Shown here: piece by piece, positions 15,812 to 23,147 of the stretch
How the letters are laid out: every line of letters begins with the position of its first letter
Numbering within the stretch: position 1 is the first letter of the stretch
Origin: Clostridiales bacterium UBA1774
GTDB lineage: Bacteria > Bacillota > Clostridia > Oscillospirales > Oscillospiraceae
DNA length: 24,076 nucleotides
Direction: 5' to 3'
Assembly (NCBI GenBank): GCA_002314635.1
Contig: DCGQ01000005.1
Location: 1 to 24,076, forward strand
Made by a program: the position numbers and the translations under genes
The notes under the pieces: generated by a model
Database searches by the model: none
Seen by the model: the letters and a program-made list of their open reading frames with translations, nothing else
What the model was told of the DNA's origin: nothing

Positions 15812-16551
15812 GTTCCCTTTCTGAGCTTCTCCACTGCTGCGGCGATCTCAGGTCTGGCTTCCTCCATCAGCAGTTCCCATTCCCCTGCATAGTCATAGGT
15901 AATGTCCTCATCCTGCCGAATCCGGCGCACATACCCTTCCAGCAGCGGCAGGTCCCGCTCATAGCAGTGGAAGGAGTTGGCCCGATGGGTGTAGCTGCCC
16001 ATCTCCACGCCCAGCTCCTCCGCAATGCGTTTTTGCAGCATGATAAGGGCAAAGGCATTCATATAGGTGGCTTTGCAGGCATCATTGGAGCGGAACAGCA
16101 CTTTCAGGTGCAGCTTCCCGCCCCGGATGAAGAACTGCAGGTGCTGCAGACAGGCCGGGTTGTCGTTTCCCGCATCGTGCTTCCAGTCCCGCACATCGAT
16201 CACTGCGCGGCGGGAATCCGGATTGCGGCGCAGCTCCTGCAGAATAAACGGAATCTGCTCCGCCATGCGGGAATGATAAGTATAGGCCCAGTTGCCTTTT
16301 TCAATTTCAAAATCCAAAATGCCGTCCAGCATCTCCTGCCGATACTGCTCCAGCTCCCGGTAGCCGCCGATAAACAGCTTGGAAATCATCGGCTCCCGCA
16401 GCGGCTCCTGTACACACAGGGTCATGCTGAGTTCCTTCTGGGTGGTGTTGTAATCCGGGCAGGGGGTGATCTCACCAATCTTGTCCAGCGCCATCAGCGA
16501 TGCGTGGTATACATCCGGCAGGCTGACCCCGCTTACCATGTGTTCGTTCAT
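15808..16551 (-). CDS. Thymidylate synthase-family protein (methanogen-type-like)
   Basis: The 247-residue protein belongs to the thymidylate synthase fold, which methylates or hydroxymethylates a pyrimidine nucleotide with a folate-type cofactor. Visible landmarks: SRRAVIDVRDW (113-123), the nucleophile Cys134 in NPACLQH, FRSND with Arg154 and Asp157, Asn165 in YMNAFAL (the position that selects dUMP over dCMP in ThyA), and His195/Tyr197 in SFHCYERD. FRSNDA and the short length resemble the archaeal methanogen-type ThyA more than E. coli ThyA, and the usual C-terminal folate-closing tail is not recognisable. The start is ATG 16551, which overlaps the icd stop codon by 4 nt; the frame continues to 16755 only as overlap with icd. 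Placement inside a TCA-type operon is unusual. Whether it is the cell's main ThyA is unknown. Confidence 0.8.
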   Translation of the reverse strand: MNEHMVSGVSLPDVYHASLMALDKIGEITPCPDYNTTQKELSMTLCVQEPLREPMISKLFIGGYRELEQYRQEMLDGILDFEIEKGNWAYTYHSRMAEQIPFILQELRRNPDSRRAVIDVRDWKHDAGNDNPACLQHLQFFIRGGKLHLKVLFRSNDACKATYMNAFALIMLQKRIAEELGVEMGSYTHRANSFHCYERDLPLLEGYVRRIRQDEDITYDYAGEWELLMEEARPEIAAAVEKLRKGT

Positions 16552-17741
16552 GTTTCCAGCCTCTCCCGGATCGCCTTCAGGAAAGCCTTCGTATCCGCCT
16601 TCCGCACATCCGCATCCGCGCACAGAGCGCTCAGGTCGGCGGTCATTACTCCCGCTTCGATGGTATCCAGCGTGGCTTTTTCCAATCGATCCGCAAAGGC
16701 GGAAAGCTCCCCATTTCCGTCCAGCTCGCCTCTTCTCCGCAGAGCGCCGGACCATGCAAAGATGGTGGCCACCGGGTTTGTGGAGGTGGTTTCGCCCGCC
16801 TGATAACGGTAGTAATGGCGGGTCACGGTGCCGTGGGCGGCCTCATACTCATAACACCCGTCCGGAGAGACCAGAACACTGGTCATCATGGCAAGGGAGC
16901 CGAAGGCGGTGGAGACCATGTCGCTCATCACATCACCATCATAGTTCTTGGTGGCCCAGATAAAACCGCCATTGCTGCGGATCACACGGGCAACCGCATC
17001 GTCAATCAGCGTATAGAAATAGGAAATGCCCTTTTCCGCAAAGGCGGACTTGTATTCCTGATCGTAAACTCTCTGGAAGATATCCCGGAAATTCCCGTCA
17101 TAGGTCTTGGAAATGGTATCCTTGGCAGAGAACCACAGGTCTTCGCCCCGGCTCAGCGCGTAGCCGAAGCAGGCGCGGGCGAAGTTTTCAATGGAATCAT
17201 CCCGGTTGTGCATTCCCTGCAGGATGCCGGAGCCCTTGAAGGTGAAAATTTCCTGCCGCTGCTCCCCGTTTTCGCCGGTAAACACCAATTCCGCCTTGCC
17301 CGGGCCGGGAATCTTCATTTCCACGGCCTTATAGATATCCCCGTAAGCATGGCGGGCAATGGTGATGGGTTTCGCCCATCCCTGCACATAGGGTTTGATC
17401 CGTCCGGTGAGAATCGGAGTGCGGAACACGGTACCGTCCAGCACGGCGCGAATGGTGGCATTGGGGCTCTTCCACTGGCTGTGGAGATGATATTCCTCCA
17501 TGCGCTGGGCATTGGGGGTGATGGTGGCGCACTTTACGCCCACACCCAGACGGCGGATGGCTTCCGCTGCCTGCACGGTCACCGCATCGCCGGTCTCATC
17601 CCGGTTGGGCAGGCCCAGATCGTAGTATTCCGTATTCAGCTCCACAAAGGGTTCCAGCAGTTCTTCCTTGATCCAGCCCCAGAGCACCCGGGTCATTTCA
17701 TCGCCGTCCAGCTCCGCGATGGGGTTCATTTTGATTCTCAT
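16548..17741 (-). CDS. icd: NADP-dependent isocitrate dehydrogenase
   Basis: Oxidatively decarboxylates isocitrate to 2-oxoglutarate, in the branch leading to glutamate. The 397-residue protein is of the eukaryote-like (type II) homodimeric class: AELDGDEMTRVLW (9-21), the substrate-binding SPNATIRAVLDGTVFR, the Tyr in TIARHAYGDIYKA, KGSGILQGMHN, GGFIWATKNYDGDVMSD with the metal-binding aspartates, and the cofactor loop YEAAHGTVTRHYYR, whose RHYYR pattern fits NADP preference. The ATG overlaps the aconitase stop by 4 nt (ATGA), and its own stop overlaps the next gene in the same way. The order acn-icd next to divergent citZ forms a complete oxidative half-cycle from oxaloacetate and acetyl-CoA to 2-oxoglutarate. 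Confidence 0.96.
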   Translation of the reverse strand: MRIKMNPIAELDGDEMTRVLWGWIKEELLEPFVELNTEYYDLGLPNRDETGDAVTVQAAEAIRRLGVGVKCATITPNAQRMEEYHLHSQWKSPNATIRAVLDGTVFRTPILTGRIKPYVQGWAKPITIARHAYGDIYKAVEMKIPGPGKAELVFTGENGEQRQEIFTFKGSGILQGMHNRDDSIENFARACFGYALSRGEDLWFSAKDTISKTYDGNFRDIFQRVYDQEYKSAFAEKGISYFYTLIDDAVARVIRSNGGFIWATKNYDGDVMSDMVSTAFGSLAMMTSVLVSPDGCYEYEAAHGTVTRHYYRYQAGETTSTNPVATIFAWSGALRRRGELDGNGELSAFADRLEKATLDTIEAGVMTADLSALCADADVRKADTKAFLKAIRERLET

Positions 17742-19987
17742 AGCATTCCACCCTTTCCGGCTTTATACCAGTTCATCAGACAGCCTGTCAGCAGGATATC
17801 CCGTTCCTCCGCACTGAGGGCGGGCAGATGGAGGGTCAGCTCCGTCACCGTGTCGCCGGACACTCGGAAGGCGGGCAGATCGTTTTTCAGTGCTTCCAGT
17901 GCGCCGCGCAGACCGGGCACATACACATAGTCGCCCAGCTGCCAGTCCAGCTCCGGTTCTCTGTCCAGAATAAAGGGCATCATGCCCCAGTTGACACAGT
18001 TGGAGCGATAACGCTTGGTGGCAAATTCATAACAGAGGTTGGCACAGCCGCCCAGAATCCGCTGGCAGGAGGCTGCCTGTTCTCTGGCGGAGCCATCGCC
18101 CGGCTTCCGGGCAAAGATGGTGGAGCCGAAGCGCAGGTGCTTCGCCTCTTCTTCCGATACAGAGAGCTTTTTCAGAACTGCCGCCAGTTCCTCCGGCAGG
18201 ATGCCCGCTGCACGCTGCTGCTCCAGCGTCCTCGCGGCCTTGGAGCGCTCTACATAGCCCGGATCCCGGCGGGACAGGGCAAACTCTGCCAGCTTCAGCG
18301 GATTGGAGCGATAAGAAGAGGTTTCGCCGGAGGGAATCAGCTCATCCGTGGTGGTGACCTCATCCTGCAGCACGCTGCATACCTTTACCAGCAGGCTGTC
18401 ACCGCAGTCCGGAATCTCCGGCCACGGCACGATGTTGGGGCCGAATACCAGCTCCGCTTCCGGATCCGGCTTTCCGGCTCCGAGGTACACCCGCTTCTCA
18501 TAGGGTGCCCGGTCAAAGCGGCGTTCCACCGCAGCAGGGGCTTCGTAATCCCATTCCATGGCGGAGGTGAGTACGCCGCCGTTTGCCGCCGTTGCGGCAA
18601 TGCTGCGGGCATCCATCAGCACTACGGCTGCGCTCTGCCCGTCGCCCGGCTTGCTGCCCTCCCGGTTGGGGAAGTTGCGGGTCGTATGGCGGATGGACAG
18701 GCCGCCGCAGACCGGCACCTCGCCTGCACCGAAGCAGGGTCCGCAGAAGCAGGGCTTCAGCAGGGCGCCGGCTTCCAGCAGCTTTTCTGCCACGCCATTC
18801 TGGGTCAGCTCCAGCTGTACCGGCGTGCTGGGCGGATAAACGGACAGGCCGAAGCCGCCGCAACCCAGTCTGCCACGTTCCAGAATGGCAGCCGCTTCCG
18901 CGATATTGTCATACATACCGCCGGCGCATCCGGCGATGATGCCCTGATCGATCATCAGTTTTCCGTTTTTCACCTTATCCGTCAGGTGAATCTCACGGCC
19001 AAGCTGGGTCACGGCACGCTTTTCCGCTTCCCGCAGACAGTCGCCCGGTTCTGCGATCAGCTGCCGCAGGGTGACTGCTTCGGAGGGGTGGAAGGGCAGC
19101 GCCGCCATCGGCTCCAACGCATCCAGATCCAGCTCTATCATGCTGTCATAATACGCGCCTTCACCGGGCGCGATGGGGCGGTAATCCTCCGCCCTGCCGT
19201 GAATGGCGTAGTATTCCTCGGTTTTGTCATCCGTGACCCACACGGAGCTGAGCGCGGCAGTTTCCGTGGTCATCACATCAATGCCGATACGGAAGTCCAT
19301 GGACAGGTTCGAAATACCCGGTCCGGCAAACTCCAGCACCTTGTTCTTCACAAATCCGTCCTGATAGGTGGCACCGCAGAGCGCAATAGCTGCGTCATGG
19401 GGGCCTACACCGCGCCGCGGTTTTCCGGTGACCCAGACAAGCACCGTGCGGGGCGCAGCCAGATCATAGGTGTCGGACAGGAGCTGCTTTACGATCTCCG
19501 GGCCGCCCTCACCGAAGCCCATGGTGCCCAATGCACCGTAGCGGGTATGACTGTCGCTGCCGAGGATCATCCTGCCGCAGCCCGCCATCATCTCCCGGGC
19601 ATACTGGTGAATCACCGCCTGATTGGGCGGCACAAAAATCCCGCCGAATTTTCGTGCCGCGGACAGGCCGAAGGCATGGTCATCCGCATTGATGGTACCG
19701 CCAACCGCGCAAAGGCTGTTATGGCAATTCGTCATCACATAGGGCACAGGGAAACGGGTAAGCCCGCTGGCCATAGCGGTCTGAATAATACCCACATAGG
19801 TAATATCATGGGAAATCAGGCTGTCAAAACGGATGTGCAGCTGATCATCTGCGCCACCCTGGTGATGGGCGCTGAAAATACCCCAGCTCATGGTTTTTTT
19901 ACGATCCTCTGAGACGGTCTCCGTTCTTCCCTCCGTGGTTGGGTTTCCGTTCCGAAGCCATACGCCGTCAGCGCATTTTTTAAGCAT
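17738..19987 (-). CDS. acn: Aconitate hydratase
   Basis: Converts citrate to isocitrate with a 4Fe-4S cluster. The 749-residue protein shows MTNCHNSL (85-92), LGSDSHTRYGALGTMGFGEGG region (142-162), the first likely cluster ligand in IAGCAGGMYDN and the second and third in CFCGPCFGAG. The C-terminal swivel domain follows, with FGPNIVPWP, SSYRSNPLKLAEF and ATKRYRSNCVNWGMMPF. The start is ATG 19987, with GGATGAGG upstream; a longer frame reaches 20035 but would start at the promoter. It heads a four-gene operon with 4-nt overlaps and is divergent from citZ. The sequence is a diverged aconitase, typical of Clostridia, rather than LeuC; the neighbours icd and citZ support the aconitase reading. 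Confidence 0.94.
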   Translation of the reverse strand: MLKKCADGVWLRNGNPTTEGRTETVSEDRKKTMSWGIFSAHHQGGADDQLHIRFDSLISHDITYVGIIQTAMASGLTRFPVPYVMTNCHNSLCAVGGTINADDHAFGLSAARKFGGIFVPPNQAVIHQYAREMMAGCGRMILGSDSHTRYGALGTMGFGEGGPEIVKQLLSDTYDLAAPRTVLVWVTGKPRRGVGPHDAAIALCGATYQDGFVKNKVLEFAGPGISNLSMDFRIGIDVMTTETAALSSVWVTDDKTEEYYAIHGRAEDYRPIAPGEGAYYDSMIELDLDALEPMAALPFHPSEAVTLRQLIAEPGDCLREAEKRAVTQLGREIHLTDKVKNGKLMIDQGIIAGCAGGMYDNIAEAAAILERGRLGCGGFGLSVYPPSTPVQLELTQNGVAEKLLEAGALLKPCFCGPCFGAGEVPVCGGLSIRHTTRNFPNREGSKPGDGQSAAVVLMDARSIAATAANGGVLTSAMEWDYEAPAAVERRFDRAPYEKRVYLGAGKPDPEAELVFGPNIVPWPEIPDCGDSLLVKVCSVLQDEVTTTDELIPSGETSSYRSNPLKLAEFALSRRDPGYVERSKAARTLEQQRAAGILPEELAAVLKKLSVSEEEAKHLRFGSTIFARKPGDGSAREQAASCQRILGGCANLCYEFATKRYRSNCVNWGMMPFILDREPELDWQLGDYVYVPGLRGALEALKNDLPAFRVSGDTVTELTLHLPALSAEERDILLTGCLMNWYKAGKGGML

Positions 19988-20030
19988 ATATACCTCATCC
20001 TTTCGGCTGCTGATTCTTTTATAATTTAAT

Positions 20031-20059
20031 ATCATAACATGGTTTCACAAGAAGTGCAA
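20031..20059 (-). promoter_or_regulatory. Promoter of the acn-icd operon
   Basis: TTGCAC (20054-20059) and TATGAT (20031-20036) on the minus strand are 17 bp apart. The same architecture, TTGCAY-N17-TATGAT, occurs in the divergent citZ promoter. The predicted leader is about 37 nt. Confidence 0.75.
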
Positions 20060-20082
20060 CTGTTTTCGAATTGTGGAGAATG

Positions 20083-20095
20083 GCAAAGCTTTTGC
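20083..20095. promoter_or_regulatory. Small palindrome between the divergent acn and citZ promoters
   Basis: GCAAA-GCT-TTTGC is a perfect 5-3-5 inverted repeat located between the two -35 boxes. It is a candidate operator for a shared regulator, but the short length makes chance plausible. Confidence 0.35.
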
Positions 20096-20129
20096 GGTTC
20101 TTAATTTATTTATTTAGTTTTTTTGATAC

Positions 20130-20158
20130 TTGCATTTCGAAAGTGAAGTGTGTATGAT
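20130..20158 (+). promoter_or_regulatory. Promoter of citZ
   Basis: TTGCAT (20130-20135) and TATGAT (20153-20158) are 17 bp apart, just upstream of the citZ ribosome binding site GGGAGG. It matches the acn promoter on the other strand in all but one base of the two hexamers. Confidence 0.75.
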
Positions 20159-20189
20159 AGGTGCAATATCTTGCCGGGAGGATACCATC

Positions 20190-21533
20190 ATGGATCAGAA
20201 TGAAATCGGCGCTCTGTATGAACGGATTCGGGCGGAATATGCCATTGATCGAAGCTATTATAACGAAAATATCAAAACCGGTCTGCGTAATGCGGATGGT
20301 ACTGCCGTAACGGTTGGCGTTACCAAAATCGGCAGTGTGCAGGGCTATGTGGTACAGGACGGTGAGAAGGTACCGATTCCCGGCCGTCTGTATTATCGCG
20401 GCTATGCCATTGAGGATATTGTGGAATCTCACCGGAAGGACAACACCTTCGGCTACGAGGAAGTAGCTTATCTGCTGCTGATGGGTTCCCTTCCCAATGA
20501 ACAGCAGTTGGGCGAATTTCGGGATACGCTGGCGAAATACCGGCCGCTTCCCACCGGGTTCTTTGAGGACATGATCCTGAAAGCTCCGTCCCCGGATGTG
20601 ATGAACAAGCTGAGCCGCAGCGTGCTTGCCATGTATTCCTATGATGACAATCCGGACGATACCTCGCTCGAGAACATCCTGCGTCAGTGCGTTCAGCTGA
20701 TCGCCCGCTTCCCCTCCATCGTGGCGAATGCCTACGCGGTGAAGCGGCACTACTATGACAACAAATCTCTGTACATCCACAATCCCAAGGAGAAGCTGTC
20801 TCTGGCTGAAAACTTCCTCCGGCTGGTTCGCTCGGACAAGAGCTACACGGACGAGGAAGCCAAGCTGCTGGATATGATGCTGATTCTCCATGCCGAGCAT
20901 GGCGGCGGCAACAACTCTGCTTTCGTTTGCCGTACTCTCTCCTCCTCCGGAACAGATACCTACAGTGCCATTGCGGGCGCGGTCGGTTCTTTGAAAGGCC
21001 CGCTCCATGGCGGTGCCAACAAGAAGGTCATGGAGATGTACAATAACATCCGGGCCAACGTGAAGGACTACAGCAATGACGCGGAGATCCGGGATTACCT
21101 TTCGGAGCTGCTGGACGGTGAAGCCGGTGACCACAGCGGTAAGCTCTATGGTCTGGGGCACGCTGTCTATACGATCTCCGATCCCCGGGCGGTACTGCTG
21201 CGGAAATACGCCTGCGATATGGCAAAGGAAAAGGGACGGCTGGAGGAATTCCACCTGCTGGAAAGTGTAGAGCGGCTGGGTATTCCGCTGATTCAGGAGC
21301 GGAAACACAGCGATGCTCCCATGTGCGCCAATGTGGACCTGTATTCCGGTCTGGTCTACAGTATGCTGGGCATTCCCGCCGAACTGCTGACGCCGCTGTT
21401 TGCCATCGCCCGTATTGCCGGTTGGTGTGCCCACCGGATGGAGGAAGCTCTGACCTGCAATAAGCTGATCCGCCCCGGTTACAAATCTGCCGTGAAACCC
21501 AGAAGCTGGATTGCGCTGGATGAGCGGAAATAA
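20190..21533 (+). CDS. citZ: Citrate synthase
   Basis: Condenses oxaloacetate and acetyl-CoA to citrate, feeding the divergent acn-icd operon. The 447-residue protein has the family's catalytic set: MLILHAEHGGGNNSAF with His237, SLKGPLHGGANKKV with His273, GLGHAVYTISDPRA, and the catalytic Asp within QERKHSDAPMCANVDLYSG. The N-terminal part includes IPGRLYYRGYAIEDIV, typical of citrate synthases. The start is ATG 20190, preceded by GGGAGGATACC; a longer frame from 20130 would begin at the -35 box and is rejected. It is monocistronic, ending at a strong hairpin. A 2-methylcitrate synthase is less likely given the neighbours. Confidence 0.96.
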   Translation: MDQNEIGALYERIRAEYAIDRSYYNENIKTGLRNADGTAVTVGVTKIGSVQGYVVQDGEKVPIPGRLYYRGYAIEDIVESHRKDNTFGYEEVAYLLLMGSLPNEQQLGEFRDTLAKYRPLPTGFFEDMILKAPSPDVMNKLSRSVLAMYSYDDNPDDTSLENILRQCVQLIARFPSIVANAYAVKRHYYDNKSLYIHNPKEKLSLAENFLRLVRSDKSYTDEEAKLLDMMLILHAEHGGGNNSAFVCRTLSSSGTDTYSAIAGAVGSLKGPLHGGANKKVMEMYNNIRANVKDYSNDAEIRDYLSELLDGEAGDHSGKLYGLGHAVYTISDPRAVLLRKYACDMAKEKGRLEEFHLLESVERLGIPLIQERKHSDAPMCANVDLYSGLVYSMLGIPAELLTPLFAIARIAGWCAHRMEEALTCNKLIRPGYKSAVKPRSWIALDERK

Positions 21534-21543
21534 GGAATAACAT

Positions 21544-21581
21544 AAGGCTGCGACGAGGTTCGTTCTCTTCGCAGCCTTTTT
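21544..21581. terminator. Terminator between convergent citZ and the lipoprotein gene
   Basis: AAGGCTGCGA (21544-21553) pairs with TCGCAGCCTT (21569-21578), with a further inner GAG/CTC pairing, followed by a T-run on the + strand. The lipoprotein stop codon lies right after the T-run, so both genes may use it. Confidence 0.85.
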
Positions 21582-22031
21582 CTATGGTTTGCAGTTGCCG
21601 CAGGGACTGTAACCCTGCTCCAGCAGTTCTTCCCGGGTGCCGGTGTAGGCTTTTCGGTTTTCGTCCTTCATCTGTTTCACGCTGGCACAGCCCGGATTAT
21701 GAAATTTTTTTGTATTTGTGTTCAGAATATAATCCCGAATCTCCGGTTCCGGCGTGGAAACTGCAGTTGGTTCCGGTGTGGATTCCAGGGTGGGTTCTTC
21801 GGTCGGTTCGATTGCGGGTTCCGGGGTCGGATCCGGAAACGGTTCTGCAGTCGGTTTTGGGGTCGGCAGAGGCTCCGGCGATTCCTCCGAAAGCACCGGC
21901 ACGGACCGTTCCGGCAGCGGTGTTTCCATCGTTCGGGTAATGACAGCTTCGTCCCGGCTGCCGCAGGCACTTAGCAGCAGGATCAAAACCATACACAGAA
22001 TCAGACCTGTTCGGGCAGTCCGCATCCGCAC
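21582..22031 (-). CDS. Lipoprotein with Pro/Glu-rich stalk and Ada-like metal-binding domain
   Basis: The 149-residue protein has a signal peptide with lipobox LSAC (Cys23), so it is expected to be anchored on the outside of the membrane. Residues about 50-97 form a Pro/Glu/Thr stalk with repeated TPEP/EPT units. The C-terminal 50 residues (YILNTNTKKFHNPGC, then GTREELLEQGYSPCGNCKP) match the small Ada-type zinc-binding fold: His111, Cys115, Cys144 and Cys147 are candidate ligands. This module is known at the C-terminus of secreted nucleases and lipoproteins in Firmicutes; its role there is unclear. The start could be GTG 22031 (AAGGG 5 nt upstream) or ATG 22025. It is divergent from sigK and convergent with citZ. 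The function is unknown. Confidence 0.8.
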   Translation of the reverse strand: MRMRTARTGLILCMVLILLLSACGSRDEAVITRTMETPLPERSVPVLSEESPEPLPTPKPTAEPFPDPTPEPAIEPTEEPTLESTPEPTAVSTPEPEIRDYILNTNTKKFHNPGCASVKQMKDENRKAYTGTREELLEQGYSPCGNCKP

Positions 22032-22057
22032 TCACGCCCTTCCTGATTTTTGCATAC

Positions 22058-22086
22058 AGTTTATTATTTCTCAACGATTTTGTCAA
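22058..22086 (-). promoter_or_regulatory. Promoter of the lipoprotein gene
   Basis: A perfect TTGACA (22081-22086) is followed 17 bp later by TAAACT (22058-22063) on the minus strand, placing transcription start some 20 nt before the lipoprotein start codon. Confidence 0.55.
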
Positions 22087-22176
22087 GTATTTCAGCGTGG
22101 CTGGACAACCCTGTGGGGAATAGGGACTTGCAGAGTCCGAATAGAGTATATTATTCTGTATGGAAGGAGCAAGGAA

Positions 22177-22806
22177 ATGCTGCAAACTCTGATCCCCCTA
22201 CTTCTGAATTCGGCGTTCATGATGCTGCGCTTAGGCGGGAGCAATTCGTTTCCCCGCCCGCTCAGTTCTGAGGAGGAACAAATATACGTGGAGCGAAACC
22301 TGAAGGGCGATCCGGAAGCCCGCAGTATCCTGATTGAGCGAAATCTGCGGCTGGTCGCCCACATTGTAAAAAAATACTATGCTTCCTCCTGTGAACAGGA
22401 TGACCTGATTTCCATCGGCACCATCGGTCTGATCAAGGGAATCTCCACCTACCGCCCCGATCGGGGTGTACGCCTTGCCACCTATGCATCCCGATGCGTG
22501 GAAAATGAGATTCTGATGTATTTCCGCAGCCAGCGCAAGTCCGCCGGGGATGTGTCTCTGTCCGAAACACTGGACGGGGACGGGGACGGTGAACTGTCCA
22601 TTCAGGATGTACTGTATGAAGAAGATGACATTCTGGAGCGTATCACCTGCACCGAGGACGGGCGGCGTCTGCGCTGTTATGTGGATACCGAGTTGAATCC
22701 CCGTGAACGGGAGATTGTCTACCTCCGTTACGGACTGGATCAGTCCCCGCCGCTGCCCCAGCGGGAGGTGGCAGTCAGGCTTGGTATCTCCCGCAGCTAT
22801 GTGTAG
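22177..22806 (+). CDS. sigK: Sporulation sigma factor SigK, interrupted near its C-terminus
   Basis: Late mother-cell sigma factor of sporulation. The 209 residues comprise a hydrophobic leader (about 1-24, resembling the pro-sequence of Bacillus SigK), FPRPLSSEEE (25-34), region 2 with IERNLRLVAHIVKKYY (53-68), DDLISIGTIGLIKGI (75-89) and LATYASRCVENEILMYFRSQRK (100-121), then regions 3 and 4 with NPREREIVYLRYGLD and REVAVRLGISRSYV. In intact SigK this last motif continues as SRIEKRAL..., the recognition helix of region 4.2. Here a TAG follows SYV and the sequence turns into unrelated DNA, so about 25-30 residues are missing and -35 recognition should be lost. GGAAGGAGC precedes ATG 22177. 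SigK is favoured over SigE by the N-terminal leader and FPRPLSS. Compare the skin element that splits sigK in Bacillus subtilis. Confidence 0.9.
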   Translation: MLQTLIPLLLNSAFMMLRLGGSNSFPRPLSSEEEQIYVERNLKGDPEARSILIERNLRLVAHIVKKYYASSCEQDDLISIGTIGLIKGISTYRPDRGVRLATYASRCVENEILMYFRSQRKSAGDVSLSETLDGDGDGELSIQDVLYEEDDILERITCTEDGRRLRCYVDTELNPREREIVYLRYGLDQSPPLPQREVAVRLGISRSYV

Positions 22807-22860
22807 GATCGCGGTTTTTATAAGCTATAAAATTTACATAAATAGGCGGTTGTTTGTCAT

Positions 22861-22875
22861 ATTATAGTGTATAAT
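22861..22875. repeat. Short palindrome with a -10-like half
   Basis: ATTATA-GTG-TATAAT is a perfect 6-3-6 inverted repeat about 55 bp into the element. Each arm reads as a perfect TATAAT on one of the two strands, but no well-spaced -35 box was found. It could be an operator or a recombinase-binding arm. Confidence 0.4.
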
Positions 22876-22949
22876 ATACAACTTAATGGCATTTTTTGGA
22901 CTTATATATCGATCCGACCCCACGGAAATTTCTGGAAGCCATTCGTTGA

Positions 22950-23024
22950 AAAATGGTTATGCATACATTTTGCATATAACCATTTTGCCGGACAAGCCGG
23001 GTTATCTCACCCGGTTTTGTCGGC
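22950..23024. repeat. Two adjacent long inverted repeats at the element end
   Basis: The first is an AT-rich 11-bp perfect stem (AAAATGGTTAT at 22950-22960, ATAACCATTTT at 22976-22986) with a 15-nt loop that could pair further. Immediately next to it is a GC-rich stem (22987-23001 with 23010-23024) with an inner CCGGG/CCCGG clamp, one bulged base on each side and an 8-nt loop. Together they would form a double hairpin in single-stranded DNA or RNA. No T-run follows, so ordinary termination is not favoured. Confidence 0.7.
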
Positions 23025-23051
23025 GATGTATGCAATCGGCGGCAGGCAGTC

Positions 23052-23123
23052 GCCGTTGATGCGGTGGTGAGTAGTCGGCTGGCGGCACAGTAGTCGGTAG
23101 CCATAGCGGCCGCTGATGCGGTG
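23052..23123. repeat. GC-rich interleaved direct repeats
   Basis: GCCGTTGATGCGGTG (23052-23066) recurs as GCCGCTGATGCGGTG (23109-23123), 14 of 15 identical and 57 bp apart. Between them AGTAGTCGG occurs twice (23070-23078 and 23089-23097, 19 bp apart). The palindrome AGCGGCCGCT lies at 23105-23114. The GC-richness contrasts with the AT-rich genes around it. The role is unknown. Confidence 0.6.
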
Positions 23124-23147
23124 ACCAACGGCCGCCCAGCGGTATCG

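Noticed and set aside
16552..16755. Longer N-terminus of the thymidylate synthase-like protein
   Set aside because: The extra 68 residues lie wholly inside icd in another frame and look like a low-complexity Arg/Gly shadow; ATG 16551 gives the same ATGA overlap seen elsewhere in the operon.
17828..19912. Long open frame on the + strand opposite the aconitase gene
   Set aside because: It is a shadow of acn in GC-rich DNA, with no recognisable domains.
22053..22060. SigE-like -10 element (CATACAGT) before sigK
   Set aside because: No matching -35 box lies at the right distance and it is more than 100 bp from the sigK start, so chance is likely.
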